A stretch of 64,000 bases of DNA from Pseudorhodoferax sp965279475 (GCA_965279475.1 CBDIIA010000002.1:62001-126000), one strand, 5' to 3'; positions 33,405-42,438 are shown, counted from the first letter of the stretch. Notes: generated by a model from the letters alone, not told the origin. Translations and numbers: made by a program.

Positions 33405-34325
33405 ATGAAATACCACACGGCAAGAAACGCTCGGCGCTGGTTGCTCGCAGGGGCATTGCTGATGGCGGCGGCGGCTTCGAACGCCGCGGTCGCGGTCAAT
33501 CTCAAGTTCGCGTTGCGCGGCGCGACACTGGGGGTCGGCGGCAACTTCCCGATGCGCACGGACCTGCGCTTCTACGACCTGGTTCCCCTGACCGATCCTT
33601 ATGGCGGCACGGTCACCGCCGCGTCCGTGCCCGTGAACACGGTCGACTGGGTCCTGGTGGAACTTCTGGGCGGCAACAGCGCCGCCAGCTGCAACGCGGT
33701 CGTCAGCCGCCCAGCCCTGCTGCAGGCCGATGGCAGCATCCTCGATCCGACGACGCTCTCCGCGCCGCTGAACTTCTCCACTGTGCCGCCCGGCTCGTAC
33801 AACATCCGCATCCGCCACCGCAACCACGCGGCGCTGATCTCGACCCCGCAGGCCCTGGGGGCCGCCGCCGGTGCGGCGGTCGACTTCACGCAGGCGGGAA
33901 CCGTCGTCAACCCGGGCAATGCGCAAGTCGTGGCACTGGGGCTTGCGGCCAAGGCCGGCGACGTCAACCAGGACGGCGCCATCGACGGCGCGCCCATCGG
34001 ATCCTCCGCCCCCGGCACCGATCTGGCGCTGGTCTACGCCGACGCCGCATCCGGCTCCGTGTTCCAGGCCTACGTGGCCACCGACCTGAACCTCGACGCG
34101 TCCGTCGATGGCCAGGACACGGCCGCGCTGACGATCCAGCTGGGACTCGGCGACCTGCCCGCCAGCCCGGCATTCCCCACCACCGGCGGCACGGCGGTCT
34201 GCGGCACGGGGATTGTCAGCACGACCACCGCGGTACCCGTGCTGTCACCCGCCACCCTCGCCAGCCTGTCGGCGCTGCTGGCCTTGACCGCTGCCGGCGT
34301 GCGGCGCTGGCGTGACCCTCGCTAG
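33405..34325 (+). CDS. Secreted protein with dockerin-like repeats and C-terminal sorting-type tail
   Basis: 306 aa. An N-terminal signal peptide (MKYHTARNARRWLLAGALL then SNAA) precedes a beta-rich region with repeated Ala/Val/Thr/Gly. Two dockerin/EF-hand-like calcium loops follow: GDVNQDGAIDGAPI near residue 185 and DLNLDASVDGQDTAAL near 226. The C-terminus is VPVLSPATLASLSALLAL then RRWRDP, i.e. a VPxLS box, a hydrophobic helix and an Arg-rich end, as in the IPTL-CTERM and PEP-CTERM sorting tails. It is therefore probably exported and processed by an exosortase-type system encoded elsewhere. Function unknown. Confidence 0.8.
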   Translation: MKYHTARNARRWLLAGALLMAAAASNAAVAVNLKFALRGATLGVGGNFPMRTDLRFYDLVPLTDPYGGTVTAASVPVNTVDWVLVELLGGNSAASCNAVVSRPALLQADGSILDPTTLSAPLNFSTVPPGSYNIRIRHRNHAALISTPQALGAAAGAAVDFTQAGTVVNPGNAQVVALGLAAKAGDVNQDGAIDGAPIGSSAPGTDLALVYADAASGSVFQAYVATDLNLDASVDGQDTAALTIQLGLGDLPASPAFPTTGGTAVCGTGIVSTTTAVPVLSPATLASLSALLALTAAGVRRWRDPR

Positions 34326-36436
34326 AACTTCAGGACCTTGAACAGGTTGTTGTAGGCATCGCTCCAGGGCTGCGTGCCGGGCTCGGGCTGCAGTTGCTGG
34401 CCGGCGGCCTTCAGCTCGTCGGGGATGTTGCGGCCGACCAGGATCCAGTCGGTGAAACTCAGGTGGTCGTCCTCGGGGTTGTCCTCGATCTGCCAGGCCT
34501 GCAGGCCGTGGGCGGCGGCAATGCGGGCCACGACCGGCGGCAGGTCGAGGTAGCGGTTGGACACGTGGAATGCGATGATGCCGTCGGGTTGCAGGTGCTG
34601 CAGGTAGATGCCCAGCGCCTCCTTCGTCATCAGGTGCACGGGGATCGAATCGCTCGAGAATGCGTCGACCGAAATCAGGTCGTAGCGGCCCGGTTTGCCC
34701 GCTGCCAGCTCGCGTTCCATCGACAGGCGGGCATCGCCGATGCGTACCTCAGGGGTAGTCGGTGCGTCGATGAAGAAGTTGAACCAGGTCTTGGCGGCGT
34801 CGAGCACGTGGGTGTCGAGCTCGTACACGACGTACTGGTCGCCGTCGCGCACGTAGCTCAGCAGCGTGCCGGTGCCCAGGCCGACCGAGCCGACGCGGAT
34901 CGGGCCGCGCTCGCCCAGCACCGTGAGCGCCCGGCCGATGCCGCTGGTCTCGCCGTAGTAGCTGGTCGGCAGGTCGTGCAGCTTGGGTGCGGTGAACTGC
35001 TCGCCGTGCATGATGGTGCCGTGCAGCAGGCGGCGGATCTGGTTGTCGCCGGTGCCGTGCTCGGTGACGCGCAGCATGCCGTAGAAGTTGCGGGTGGCGG
35101 CGATGCTGTTGGCGTTCTGGAACTTCACGTAGGCCCAGCTGAACCAGCCGGCGCCCGCCAGCGCGGCGATGGCCGGCAGCGCCCACAGCCGCCGGCGGCC
35201 CGGTCCGACATTCAGCCCCGCGCCGATGCCGATCAGCGCCACCGCGCACATCAGGCCGGGCAGTTCCCAATACGCGTTGAACCACAGCGGCGCGCCCAGC
35301 CCCACGCCCATGCCGCCGATGGCGCCGCCGAACGACATGCACAGGTAGAACCGCGTCAGGTACCGTGGCGCGGGCCGCGCGCCGGCCAGCTCGCCGTGGC
35401 AGGTCACGCACACCAGCAGCAGCCCGCAGGCGAACAGCGGCAGCGCGTACTGGATGTGCAGCACGCCGTTGCTGGCCGACAGCGCCCAGGTCATCGCGAC
35501 GGCAGCGCCCAGCGTCGGCAGCAGCCACACCACGCGCGACACCGGCCCCACGTACCAGCCGCGCCCGCCGCGGCCTTCGAACACCAGCATGAACGAGAAC
35601 AGGTACAGCGACAGCGGCACGATCCACAGGAAGGGGATCGAGGCCACGTTCTGTGTCATGTGCGTGGTGACTGCCAGCAGGAAGGCCGACGGCACCATCG
35701 CCAGCACGGTCCACAGCAGGTAGTCGCGCAGGCCCGGCGCGCGCTGCGGCACGGCGGCCTCGGCCGGCGCATCGACCCCTTGCACCGCCTGAGCCGCAGC
35801 GGCCACCGACTGCACCGAGGTCGCGCGCCACGTGACCCAGCCGCAGGCCAGCACGAAGCAGGCATAGGCTGCGCTCCAGGCCCACGACTGCACGCGCGTG
35901 TCGAACCAGGGCTCCACCAGGAAAGGGTAGGCCAGCAGGGCGGCCAGCGAGCCGGCGTTGGACCAGGCGAACAGCCGGTACACGTGGCGCTGCGACGCGG
36001 CGGGCAAGGCCCGGCTCAGCCAGCGCTGCAGCAGCGGCGACGTGGCCGCGAGCGACATGTAGGGCAGCCCGACTGTCGCCAGCAGCAGCCCCAGGATGCG
36101 CAGCGCGGCGTCGCTGTCGGCCACCGGCTTCCAGCCGACCGAGGGAATGATGGGCAGCGTGGCCAGTGCCGCCGCCAGCAGCGCGAGATGCATCCAGCGC
36201 TGCACCTTGCGCGAACGGCCCTGCAGCCAGTGCGCATACAGGTAGCCCGCCAGCAGCGCGCACTGGAAGAACACCATGCAGAGGGTCCACACCGAGGAGG
36301 TGCCGCCGAACCACGGGAGGATCTGTTTCGCCAGGATCGGTTGCACGAGGAACAGCAGGAAGCTGGACAACACGATGGTCGCGCCGCAGGCAAGAGCAAA
36401 GAGCATCTGGATCCGTGGTGGTGAGGTCGCACGCAT
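34322..36436 (-). CDS. Fused membrane transporter-like/spermidine-synthase-like protein
   Basis: 704 aa. The N-terminal two thirds (about 1-450) have 12 or so membrane helices, opening with FLLFLVQPILAKQILPWFGGTSSVWTLCMVFFQ, the hallmark of this fused family. The C-terminal part (about 480-704) is a spermidine-synthase-like methyltransferase fold with GSVGLGTGTLLSY and VYELDTHVLDAAK, then ISVDAFSSDSIPVHLMTKEAL. Family members are widespread but the reaction is not established; the canonical Asp pair for polyamine substrates is not evident. The ATG at 36436 is tentative; an ATG 10 codons upstream also exists. Confidence 0.85.
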   Translation of the reverse strand: MRATSPPRIQMLFALACGATIVLSSFLLFLVQPILAKQILPWFGGTSSVWTLCMVFFQCALLAGYLYAHWLQGRSRKVQRWMHLALLAAALATLPIIPSVGWKPVADSDAALRILGLLLATVGLPYMSLAATSPLLQRWLSRALPAASQRHVYRLFAWSNAGSLAALLAYPFLVEPWFDTRVQSWAWSAAYACFVLACGWVTWRATSVQSVAAAAQAVQGVDAPAEAAVPQRAPGLRDYLLWTVLAMVPSAFLLAVTTHMTQNVASIPFLWIVPLSLYLFSFMLVFEGRGGRGWYVGPVSRVVWLLPTLGAAVAMTWALSASNGVLHIQYALPLFACGLLLVCVTCHGELAGARPAPRYLTRFYLCMSFGGAIGGMGVGLGAPLWFNAYWELPGLMCAVALIGIGAGLNVGPGRRRLWALPAIAALAGAGWFSWAYVKFQNANSIAATRNFYGMLRVTEHGTGDNQIRRLLHGTIMHGEQFTAPKLHDLPTSYYGETSGIGRALTVLGERGPIRVGSVGLGTGTLLSYVRDGDQYVVYELDTHVLDAAKTWFNFFIDAPTTPEVRIGDARLSMERELAAGKPGRYDLISVDAFSSDSIPVHLMTKEALGIYLQHLQPDGIIAFHVSNRYLDLPPVVARIAAAHGLQAWQIEDNPEDDHLSFTDWILVGRNIPDELKAAGQQLQPEPGTQPWSDAYNNLFKVLKF

Positions 36437-36528
36437 TCTGCATGCTTTGCCACGGACCTGCGGCAAGCCCTAGGTCGAGGCCAGGCCTGCATCACGGGCG
36501 GTGACGCTTCAGGCCACCCTGCGGGGCA

Positions 36529-37293
36529 TCAAGGCGAAGCCGGTGCCTGCACGCCCACCCCGATGTCGCGCAGCGCTGCGCGCAGGGCCCGGGCGAACGC
36601 CAGCGCACCGGGCTGGTCGCCATGCACGCACAGGGTGTCGGCCTTGAGCGCGACCTCCTTGCCCGACAGGCTGCGCACGCAACCATCGCGCACCATGCCG
36701 ATCACCTGGGCGATCGACTGCGCGACGTCGGTGATCATCGCGCCGGGCTGACGGCGCGGCGTGAGCGAACCGTCGTCCTGGTAGCTGCGGTCGGCAAAGA
36801 CCTCGCTCGCCACCGCCAGGCCTGCCGCGCGCCCGGCATCGACCATCGCGCTGCCGGCCAGGCCGAACAGCACCAGCGAGGCGTCGACGTCGCGCACGGC
36901 GCGGGCCATCGCGTCGGCCAGCTTCTCGTCGCGCGCGGCCATGTTGTAGAGCGCGCCGTGCGCCTTGACGTGGCGCACCCGCACGCCGCGCACGGCCGCG
37001 AACGCCTGCAGCGCACCGATCTGGTAGACGATCATGTCGTAGGCCTCGGCCGGCGACACCGCCATCTCGCGGCGCCCGAAGCCCTGCAGGTCCGGAAAAC
37101 TCGGGTGCGCGCCGATCGACACGCCGCGCGCCGCGGCCTCGCGCACCGTCACGCCCATGTTGCGCGGGTCGCCCGCGTGGAAACCGCAGGCGATGTTGGC
37201 CGAGCTCACCTGGTCGAGCAGCGCGATGTCGTCGCCCGCCTGGTAGATGCTGAAGCCTTCGCCCATGTCGCAGTTGAGGTCGATGGTTCGCAT
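36529..37293 (-). CDS. pxpA: 5-oxoprolinase subunit A (LamB/YcsF family)
   Basis: 254 aa. It opens IDLNCDMGEGFSIYQAGDD and contains ANIACGFHAGDP and SIGAHPSFPDLQGFGRR, the defining PxpA motifs, then VKAHGALYN and ITDVAQSIAQV. With PxpB and PxpC it cleaves 5-oxoproline (pyroglutamate) to glutamate using ATP. It is the third gene of the minus-strand trio, 16 bases after pxpC; the ATG at 37293 has AAGAGTCCTG-like weak ribosome-site context. Confidence 0.93.
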   Translation of the reverse strand: MRTIDLNCDMGEGFSIYQAGDDIALLDQVSSANIACGFHAGDPRNMGVTVREAAARGVSIGAHPSFPDLQGFGRREMAVSPAEAYDMIVYQIGALQAFAAVRGVRVRHVKAHGALYNMAARDEKLADAMARAVRDVDASLVLFGLAGSAMVDAGRAAGLAVASEVFADRSYQDDGSLTPRRQPGAMITDVAQSIAQVIGMVRDGCVRSLSGKEVALKADTLCVHGDQPGALAFARALRAALRDIGVGVQAPASP

Positions 37294-37309
37294 GGAAGAG
37301 TCCTGTCGT

Positions 37310-38290
37310 TCAGTGGTGTTCGCCCGCATTCTGCAGCGACTTCAGCGCGGCCGAGCGCGCCAGCAGCAGCGCCTGTGCACGTTCGGCGTCGAGCAGCCGA
37401 AACCGCAGCACTTCGCCAGGTGCCCGTTGCGCCAGTCGCGGCAGGTCGACGGTGGCAACCTGCACGATCTTCGGGTAGCCGCCGACCGATTGCCGGTCGG
37501 CCATCAGGATGATGGGCTGGCCGTCGGGCGGCACCTGCACCGTGCCGAACGCCACCGGCACCGACAGGATGTCGCTGGCCTCGCTGCGCGTGAGCACCGG
37601 GCCTTCGAGCCGGTAGCCCATGCGGTCGGACTGCCCGCCGATGCGGTAGCCGCCGGCCAGCAGCGTCTGGCGCATGCCGTCGGAGAACTGGGTCCATTCG
37701 CGGCCCGGCATCACGCGGATCGGCGCCTCGCCGCCGGTGCCCCAGGTGATGTCCTGCAGCGCCTGCAGGGCCTGCCGCTGGGCTGGCGTCACCCATGGCG
37801 GCGGCAGGTCGGGCTGCGCATCGACGGCGTTCAGTTCGACCGCATCGCCCTTGCGCAGCGCCCGGCCGTGGTAGCCGCCGAAGCCGCCACGCACATAGGT
37901 GCTGGTGCTGCCCATCACGCGGTCGAGCACGTAGCCGCCGCGCACGGCCAGATAGGCCCGCACGCCGTGGCGGCAGGGCCCGAACTGCAGCGTGGCGCCA
38001 GCGGCCGCCGCGGTGGGCGTGTTGCGCGGCACAGGTTTGCCGTCGAGCAGCGGCGCCAGGTCGGCACCGGCCCAGGCCAGCGTGGCCGCACGGCCGAAGC
38101 GCAGCGCCGGCCCCATCAGCGTGATCTCGAGCGTGGCCTGCTCCGGCGCATTGCCCACGGCCAGGTTGGCCAGGCGGTGCGACAACTCGTCCATCGCCCC
38201 GCAGACGGGTGCGCCCAGGTGCTGGCTGCCAACGCGGCCCAGATCCTGGAAGGTGCTGAACATGCCTGGTTTGAGGACCTCGATCGTCAT
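37310..38290 (-). CDS. pxpC: 5-oxoprolinase subunit C (biotin-dependent carboxyltransferase family)
   Basis: 326 aa. PxpC/KipA features include GMFSTFQDLGRVGSQHLGAPV, GGYVLDRVMGSTSTYVRGGFGG and the C-terminal TVDLPRLAQRAPGEVLRF. The ATG overlaps the pxpB stop by 4 bases. Homology to carboxylases reflects fold and does not imply biotin use. It acts in the cytoplasmic PxpABC complex. Confidence 0.93.
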   Translation of the reverse strand: MTIEVLKPGMFSTFQDLGRVGSQHLGAPVCGAMDELSHRLANLAVGNAPEQATLEITLMGPALRFGRAATLAWAGADLAPLLDGKPVPRNTPTAAAAGATLQFGPCRHGVRAYLAVRGGYVLDRVMGSTSTYVRGGFGGYHGRALRKGDAVELNAVDAQPDLPPPWVTPAQRQALQALQDITWGTGGEAPIRVMPGREWTQFSDGMRQTLLAGGYRIGGQSDRMGYRLEGPVLTRSEASDILSVPVAFGTVQVPPDGQPIILMADRQSVGGYPKIVQVATVDLPRLAQRAPGEVLRFRLLDAERAQALLLARSAALKSLQNAGEHH

Positions 38291-39000
38291 GCCGGGCGCG
38301 CCTTCATCGCGTCGTAGTCGGCACGCGAGATCGCGACGAAGCGCACGTTGTCGCCGGGGTTCAGCAGGCAGGGCTCGGCGCGCGCCGGGTCAAACATCAC
38401 CAGCGGCGTGCGGCCGAGCAGGTTCCAGCCGCCCGGCAGGTCGAACGGGTAGATGTTGGTCTGGCGGTTGGCGATCGCAACGGTGCCGGCCGGCACCCGC
38501 GTGCGCGGCGTGGTGCGGCGCGGAATGGCCATGCGCGCGTCCCACAGGCCGATGAACGGATGGCCCGGCGCAAAGCCGACCATGAACACGCGGCCGGTGG
38601 TGGCGGTGTGCAGGTCGATCAGTTCGGCCGTCGCCATGCCGCAGCGCTGCGCCGCCTCCGCCAGGTCGGGGCCGAACTCGTCGCCGTAGCAGACCGGGAT
38701 CTCGACCAGGCGGCCGGCATCGGCATCTTCGTCCAAAGGGGCTTCGAGCAGCGCGCGCACGCTGCGCTGCATCGCGGCCAGCGGCGATTCGCCCGGTGCC
38801 AGCGGCACGGCATCGGCACGGTAGTACAGGCCGACGCCGGTCCACGACGGCACGATGTCGCCCACATGGGCCCAGCCCTGCGCCTTGACGCGGCGGGCGA
38901 ACGCGAGGATGCGGCGGTTCAGCGCGGGGTCGATGCCCTCGCCGAATTCGACGACGAGGCATTGGTCGCCCGAAGGCGACATACGGACGGGAAAGGTCAT
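38287..39000 (-). CDS. pxpB: 5-oxoprolinase subunit B (KipI family)
   Basis: 237 aa, PxpB/KipI fold with GDQCLVVEFGEGIDPALNRRI, IPVCYGDEFGPDLAEAA, HTATTGRVFMVGFAPGHPFIG and RTRVPAGTVAIANRQTNIYP. It is first in the pxpBCA operon. Operon order B-C-A with overlaps supports one complex. No oxoproline transporter lies next to it. Confidence 0.93.
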   Translation of the reverse strand: MTFPVRMSPSGDQCLVVEFGEGIDPALNRRILAFARRVKAQGWAHVGDIVPSWTGVGLYYRADAVPLAPGESPLAAMQRSVRALLEAPLDEDADAGRLVEIPVCYGDEFGPDLAEAAQRCGMATAELIDLHTATTGRVFMVGFAPGHPFIGLWDARMAIPRRTTPRTRVPAGTVAIANRQTNIYPFDLPGGWNLLGRTPLVMFDPARAEPCLLNPGDNVRFVAISRADYDAMKARPA

Positions 39001-39088
39001 GCGGCGGTGTTGTGCATCGGCGGGGCGTGGTTGCCATCGTAGTATGGCCGCCCGGCACCGGACCTCCGCACGTCCTCAGCTTGGGCGA

Positions 39089-39562
39089 TCAACCCGAATT
39101 GCAGACCGTCTCTTCGAGCTTGCAGCCGGCGCCGCAGTTGCGCAGCGCCTTGCGCGCCGCCTCCTGGCGCGAGTTGCCCCAGTCGGCCCCCCAGCCGCCA
39201 TCGGACCTGCGGGCCAGCGCACCGCAGGCGTTCGTGAACCAGACGCCGACCTTGCAGTCCTTGCGGCCCTTCGCGGCCGCGCGGCAATGGCCCATCGCAC
39301 GGCCTTCGGCCTCGCCGCGAGACCCGTAGTCGTACGAGAAGCCATAGGCGCCGCTGCCGGGCGACAGCGCAATGGCGCCGAACTTCGCGCTGCGCCGGTC
39401 GCCATGGATCTGCTCGCAGGTCTGCATGCAGGTCGCCCAGACCGGTGAGTTCTTGCAATCGACGTTGCAGTACTCGCTGGCGTGCCCACTCTCGCCCCCC
39501 AGCATGACCGCGCAGGCCAGCAGCAGGCGCAGCAGCAACAGGGATGGCCCGGACAGCGACAT
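39089..39562 (-). CDS. Secreted DUF4189-domain protein
   Basis: 157 aa. A leader (LLLLRLLLACAVMLGGESGHASE) targets it to the periplasm or outside. The mature part starts with a Cys-rich stretch (YCNVDCKNSPVWATCMQTCEQ) and continues as DUF4189: FGAIALSPGSGAYGFSYDYGSR, AMGHCRAAAKGRKDCKVGVWFTNACGALA, and ARKALRNCGAGC. At least eight Cys suggest disulphides. DUF4189 function is unknown. The start at 39562 gives the better signal peptide; an ATG at 39598 is also in frame. Confidence 0.8.
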   Translation of the reverse strand: MSLSGPSLLLLRLLLACAVMLGGESGHASEYCNVDCKNSPVWATCMQTCEQIHGDRRSAKFGAIALSPGSGAYGFSYDYGSRGEAEGRAMGHCRAAAKGRKDCKVGVWFTNACGALARRSDGGWGADWGNSRQEAARKALRNCGAGCKLEETVCNSG

Positions 39563-39628
39563 GCCGAAGATTTTGCACAACGCCGCCGCGCGCGGCAACC
39601 CCGGCGAATGGAGGGATTGCGGCCGCCG

Positions 39629-40099
39629 CTAAGGCCTGCCCAGCACGTGCTCGACCGGCAGCGCGGTGCTGTACTTGATGCGCTCCATCGCGAAGCTGGA
39701 GCTCACGTCGGACAGCTCGGCCACCTTGATCAGGCGCATGTAGAACGCGTCGTAGCCGGCGATGTCGGGCACCACCACCTTGAGCAGGTAGTCGACATCG
39801 CCGCTCATGCGGTAGAACTCCATCACCTCGGGCAGCTCGCGCACGCCTTTGGCAAACTTCTGCAGCCAGGCGGCGTTGTGCTGCGCCGTCTTGACCGTGA
39901 CGAACACCGTGACGCCGACGTTCAGCTTCTCGGCGTTGCACAGCGCGACGCGTTTCTCGATGACGCCGGCCTCTTCGAGCTTCTGGATGCGGCGCCACGT
40001 GGGCGTCAGGCTCAGGTGCACCTTGCGGGCGATGTCCTCGACCGCGGTGGCGCTGTCTTCTTGCAAGGATTGAAGAATCAGCAGGTCAATCTTGTCCAT
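39629..40099 (-). CDS. Lrp/AsnC-family transcriptional regulator
   Basis: 156 aa. The N-terminal HTH (MDKIDLLILQSLQEDSATAVEDIARKV then SLTPTWRRIQKLEEAGVI) and C-terminal RAM ligand domain (TVFVTVKTAQHNAAWL, FYRMSGDVDYLLKVVVPDIAGYDAFY) are complete. The ATG at 40099 fits the family start; residues further upstream look non-coding. It is divergent from the small DUF6356 gene and probably responds to an amino acid. Confidence 0.92.
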   Translation of the reverse strand: MDKIDLLILQSLQEDSATAVEDIARKVHLSLTPTWRRIQKLEEAGVIEKRVALCNAEKLNVGVTVFVTVKTAQHNAAWLQKFAKGVRELPEVMEFYRMSGDVDYLLKVVVPDIAGYDAFYMRLIKVAELSDVSSSFAMERIKYSTALPVEHVLGRP

Positions 40100-40215
40100 T
40101 GCGACACCAGGTTGGAATAATTTTCCAATCCTAGCGCCAACGGGTCGATCTTTGGAAACCGTTTGCGCGGCTGCCCTCCTAGACTCCAGGCAGAGATCAA
40201 ATGAGGAATCAACAC

Positions 40216-40452
40216 ATGAGAGCACTGCCCCGCCCGTTCACCGACCACCCCGCTTCGGTGGGCGAAAGTTATGCCGAACACGCACAGTCGGCGTTCGGCT
40301 TCGCCTGGCGGCTGCAGGCGGCCTCGTGGGCCGCGCTGGTCCATGCGCTGCTGCCGTTCCTGTTCGCCAAGACGGCGAGCGGCCTCATCACCACGCTGCA
40401 CCAGCGCATGGTGACGAACCGGCATCGCGTCAGCTCGGGTTCTGGCAGCTGA
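40216..40452 (+). CDS. Small DUF6356-family protein
   Basis: 78 aa. It reads RPFTDHPASVGESYAEHAQ, then a hydrophobic helix AASWAALVHALLPFLF and TASGLITTLHQRMV; the pattern (FTDHP..VGESY.EH...A) is the DUF6356 family of short membrane-linked proteins of unknown function. The ATG at 40216 has GAGGA 8 bases upstream, better than the ATG at 40201. The 3' end overlaps the convergent tannase gene by 23 bases. Confidence 0.8.
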   Translation: MRALPRPFTDHPASVGESYAEHAQSAFGFAWRLQAASWAALVHALLPFLFAKTASGLITTLHQRMVTNRHRVSSGSGS

Positions 40453-42049
40453 AGTTGGCAGCGGCCTTGGTGTCGCCGCTGCCCTTGTAGGTCGCGATCT
40501 GCGGATACGGGCAGAGCGGGCGGGTGCGCCCGTCCGAGCCGCTGGCGATCACCGTGTTGCCGGCGTTCGTGCCGTCGGGTGCGACACCCTTCTCTACCCA
40601 GTTGGACAGCGCCTCCATCATGCTGAAGGTTCCGGTGCCGGTCCCGCCGCCGCAATGGTCGATGCCCGGGATCATGTACTGCCGCGCGAAGCTGTCGACC
40701 TGTGCCGCGCCCATGGTCTGGCGGATCGCGTTCCAGTAGTCGATGCTCAGGTTGGGGCTGATCAGCGAGTCGGCCCAGCCGTGGTACATCATCAGCTTGC
40801 CGCCGCGTTTCTGGAACGCGCTCAGGTCGTTCGAGTAGGCGTCGTAGATCGGACGCAGCTTGGTGCGCGCGGTCAGCGGGTCCACGTCGAAGTTGAAGGT
40901 CGCGAAGTCGTAGTTCGGGTTCACGAACAACGGGTAGCGGATGTAGTCGGCCCAGCTGCCCTGCGGGTTGGTCGGCGTCGTGAGGTTGGTCGGCCAGTAG
41001 CTGCCCGACTCCACACCCACCGGATACGAGATCGCGGTGGTGTCGCCGGTCGGCGTCTTGTGGCCCTGGTACATCGCACGCAGCGCGTTGACCTGCGCGG
41101 GTTTCAGGCAGGTGGCCGCATCGCCCGCCCCGCCGGTGCACTGCAGCACGGCCGGGTCGAACGAACACTTGCGTGGATCGTCCAGCACGCCATCGACCAG
41201 GCTGTCGATGCCGGGCTTGCCGTCGCACTTGGCCAGCACCGCCTTGTTGACCTCGGCATAGGCTGCCTTGGTGATGGCCCCGGCGCCGCCGTTCTCGAAC
41301 TGCTTGTACGCCACCCAGGCCTGCGAAGCCATGTTGGTGGTCCAGTCGCTGGTGTGGGCGCCAGCGATCACGCCGTCGTAGTCGTCCGGGTAGCGCTGCA
41401 CTTCCATCATGCCGTGGTGGCCGCTCTGCGAGCAGCCGTTGTAGTAGGCGTACTTCGGCCCGTCGCCGTAGTAGCGGCCGGTCATCTGCTTGCCGACCAC
41501 GGTGACCACGTGCTGCGCGCGCGAGGCCCAGTCGACGATCTGCTCCATCTTCAATGACTTGGTGGCCGGGTCGTAGGCCCAGGTCTGGTCGAAGCCGGTG
41601 CTGACGTGGCCGTTGTCGTGCGCGATGCTGGCGTAGTCGAGCTTGTAGTGCGCCGCGAGCGTGGCGTAGCTGATGCTGCCGGCGGAGCCGCCCGACGCCG
41701 TGCCGGCGAACTTGCCGTTCCAGTGGTCCTTGACCGGCAGCCAGAGCTCGAACTTGATGTTGGACGCCGCGTTCGACTTGGCCGTGGCCTCGACGCGGCA
41801 GAACGCCGTGGTGACCGTGCTGGTGCTGGTCGGCACCGTGAACGGCGCGCTGGCCGTCGCATTGACCAGCGTGGTGGTGATGCCGGTGACCTCGTACTCG
41901 GCGCCGGCGAAGTTGCGCAGTGCATCGCAGTTCTGCTTGGCGGCGTCGATCGGGTCGGTGTTGTCGCCGCCGCAGGCCGCAAGGCCCAGCGAGGCAGCCA
42001 CAAGGAGGGACGCGCGGCTGAGCGCACGCGCGGACGTGTTGAACTTCAT
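40430..42049 (-). CDS. Tannase/feruloyl-esterase family lipoprotein
   Basis: 539 aa. The lipobox LAACGG near residue 24 predicts a lipid anchor. The tannase/FAE fold is shown by GCSQSGHHGMMEVQRYPDDYDGVIAGA, with Cys206-Ser207 as the family's Cys-Ser pair, HGWADSLISP (acid) and IPGIDHCGGGTGTG (His-Cys), i.e. the CS-D-HC motif that links Ser and His through a disulphide. It should hydrolyse aromatic esters such as feruloyl or galloyl esters outside the cytoplasmic membrane. The ATG at 42049 has GGAGACAACA upstream. It stands alone with its own leader. Confidence 0.9.
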   Translation of the reverse strand: MKFNTSARALSRASLLVAASLGLAACGGDNTDPIDAAKQNCDALRNFAGAEYEVTGITTTLVNATASAPFTVPTSTSTVTTAFCRVEATAKSNAASNIKFELWLPVKDHWNGKFAGTASGGSAGSISYATLAAHYKLDYASIAHDNGHVSTGFDQTWAYDPATKSLKMEQIVDWASRAQHVVTVVGKQMTGRYYGDGPKYAYYNGCSQSGHHGMMEVQRYPDDYDGVIAGAHTSDWTTNMASQAWVAYKQFENGGAGAITKAAYAEVNKAVLAKCDGKPGIDSLVDGVLDDPRKCSFDPAVLQCTGGAGDAATCLKPAQVNALRAMYQGHKTPTGDTTAISYPVGVESGSYWPTNLTTPTNPQGSWADYIRYPLFVNPNYDFATFNFDVDPLTARTKLRPIYDAYSNDLSAFQKRGGKLMMYHGWADSLISPNLSIDYWNAIRQTMGAAQVDSFARQYMIPGIDHCGGGTGTGTFSMMEALSNWVEKGVAPDGTNAGNTVIASGSDGRTRPLCPYPQIATYKGSGDTKAAANFSCQNPS

Positions 42050-42207
42050 TGTTGTCTCCTGCGTTTTTGTGGGGCGGCGCCGGGTCGCAGGACCCGGCTC
42101 CGCGCAGGAGCATGCCACAGATTCGTTCGTATGCGTACGGTATGTCTACCGACGACGCCAACGCGGGGACACCGCCCCGGTGCGGCCCAGGGCTCAAGGC
42201 GCAGGGC

Positions 42208-42438
42208 TCAGATGCCGGCGGCCTGGATGCCCAGCGGCGTCAGCCCGGCCACGTACACACCGACCGGCACGCCATAGGTCTCAGGGCCCCGGCCGGGTGT
42301 GTTGATCTCCAGGCCGTCCAGCAGGCCGGCCTCGTCGGCGCTGCGCAGGGCCTCGAACAGGCGCCAGTCATCGCGCAGCTCTTCGACCGTCCAGTGGTGC
42401 TTTCCTTGCGCAACGGCGCGCGCGATACTGATGTGCAT
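42208..42438 (-). CDS. Small hypothetical protein
   Basis: 76 aa beginning MHISIARAVAQGKHHWTVEELRD. It has no signal peptide, membrane segment or Cys pair, and I do not recognise the family. The residues WTVEELRDDWRLFEAL look helical, and GVPVGVYVAGLTPLGI is a hydrophobic tail. AGGGAG lies 9 bases before the ATG at 42438, which supports it being a gene. It is divergent from lhr. Confidence 0.55.
   Translation of the reverse strand: MHISIARAVAQGKHHWTVEELRDDWRLFEALRSADEAGLLDGLEINTPGRGPETYGVPVGVYVAGLTPLGIQAAGI

Noticed and set aside
37310..39000. Urea/allophanate hydrolase or biotin carboxylase for pxpB and pxpC
   Set aside because: The fold homology is real, but the presence of pxpA in the same operon identifies the 5-oxoprolinase complex.
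42080..42097. CCGGGTC/GACCCGG hairpin as an intrinsic terminator
   Set aside because: The stem is perfect, but no run of T follows on the relevant strand, and it lies in the tannase leader; its role is unclear.
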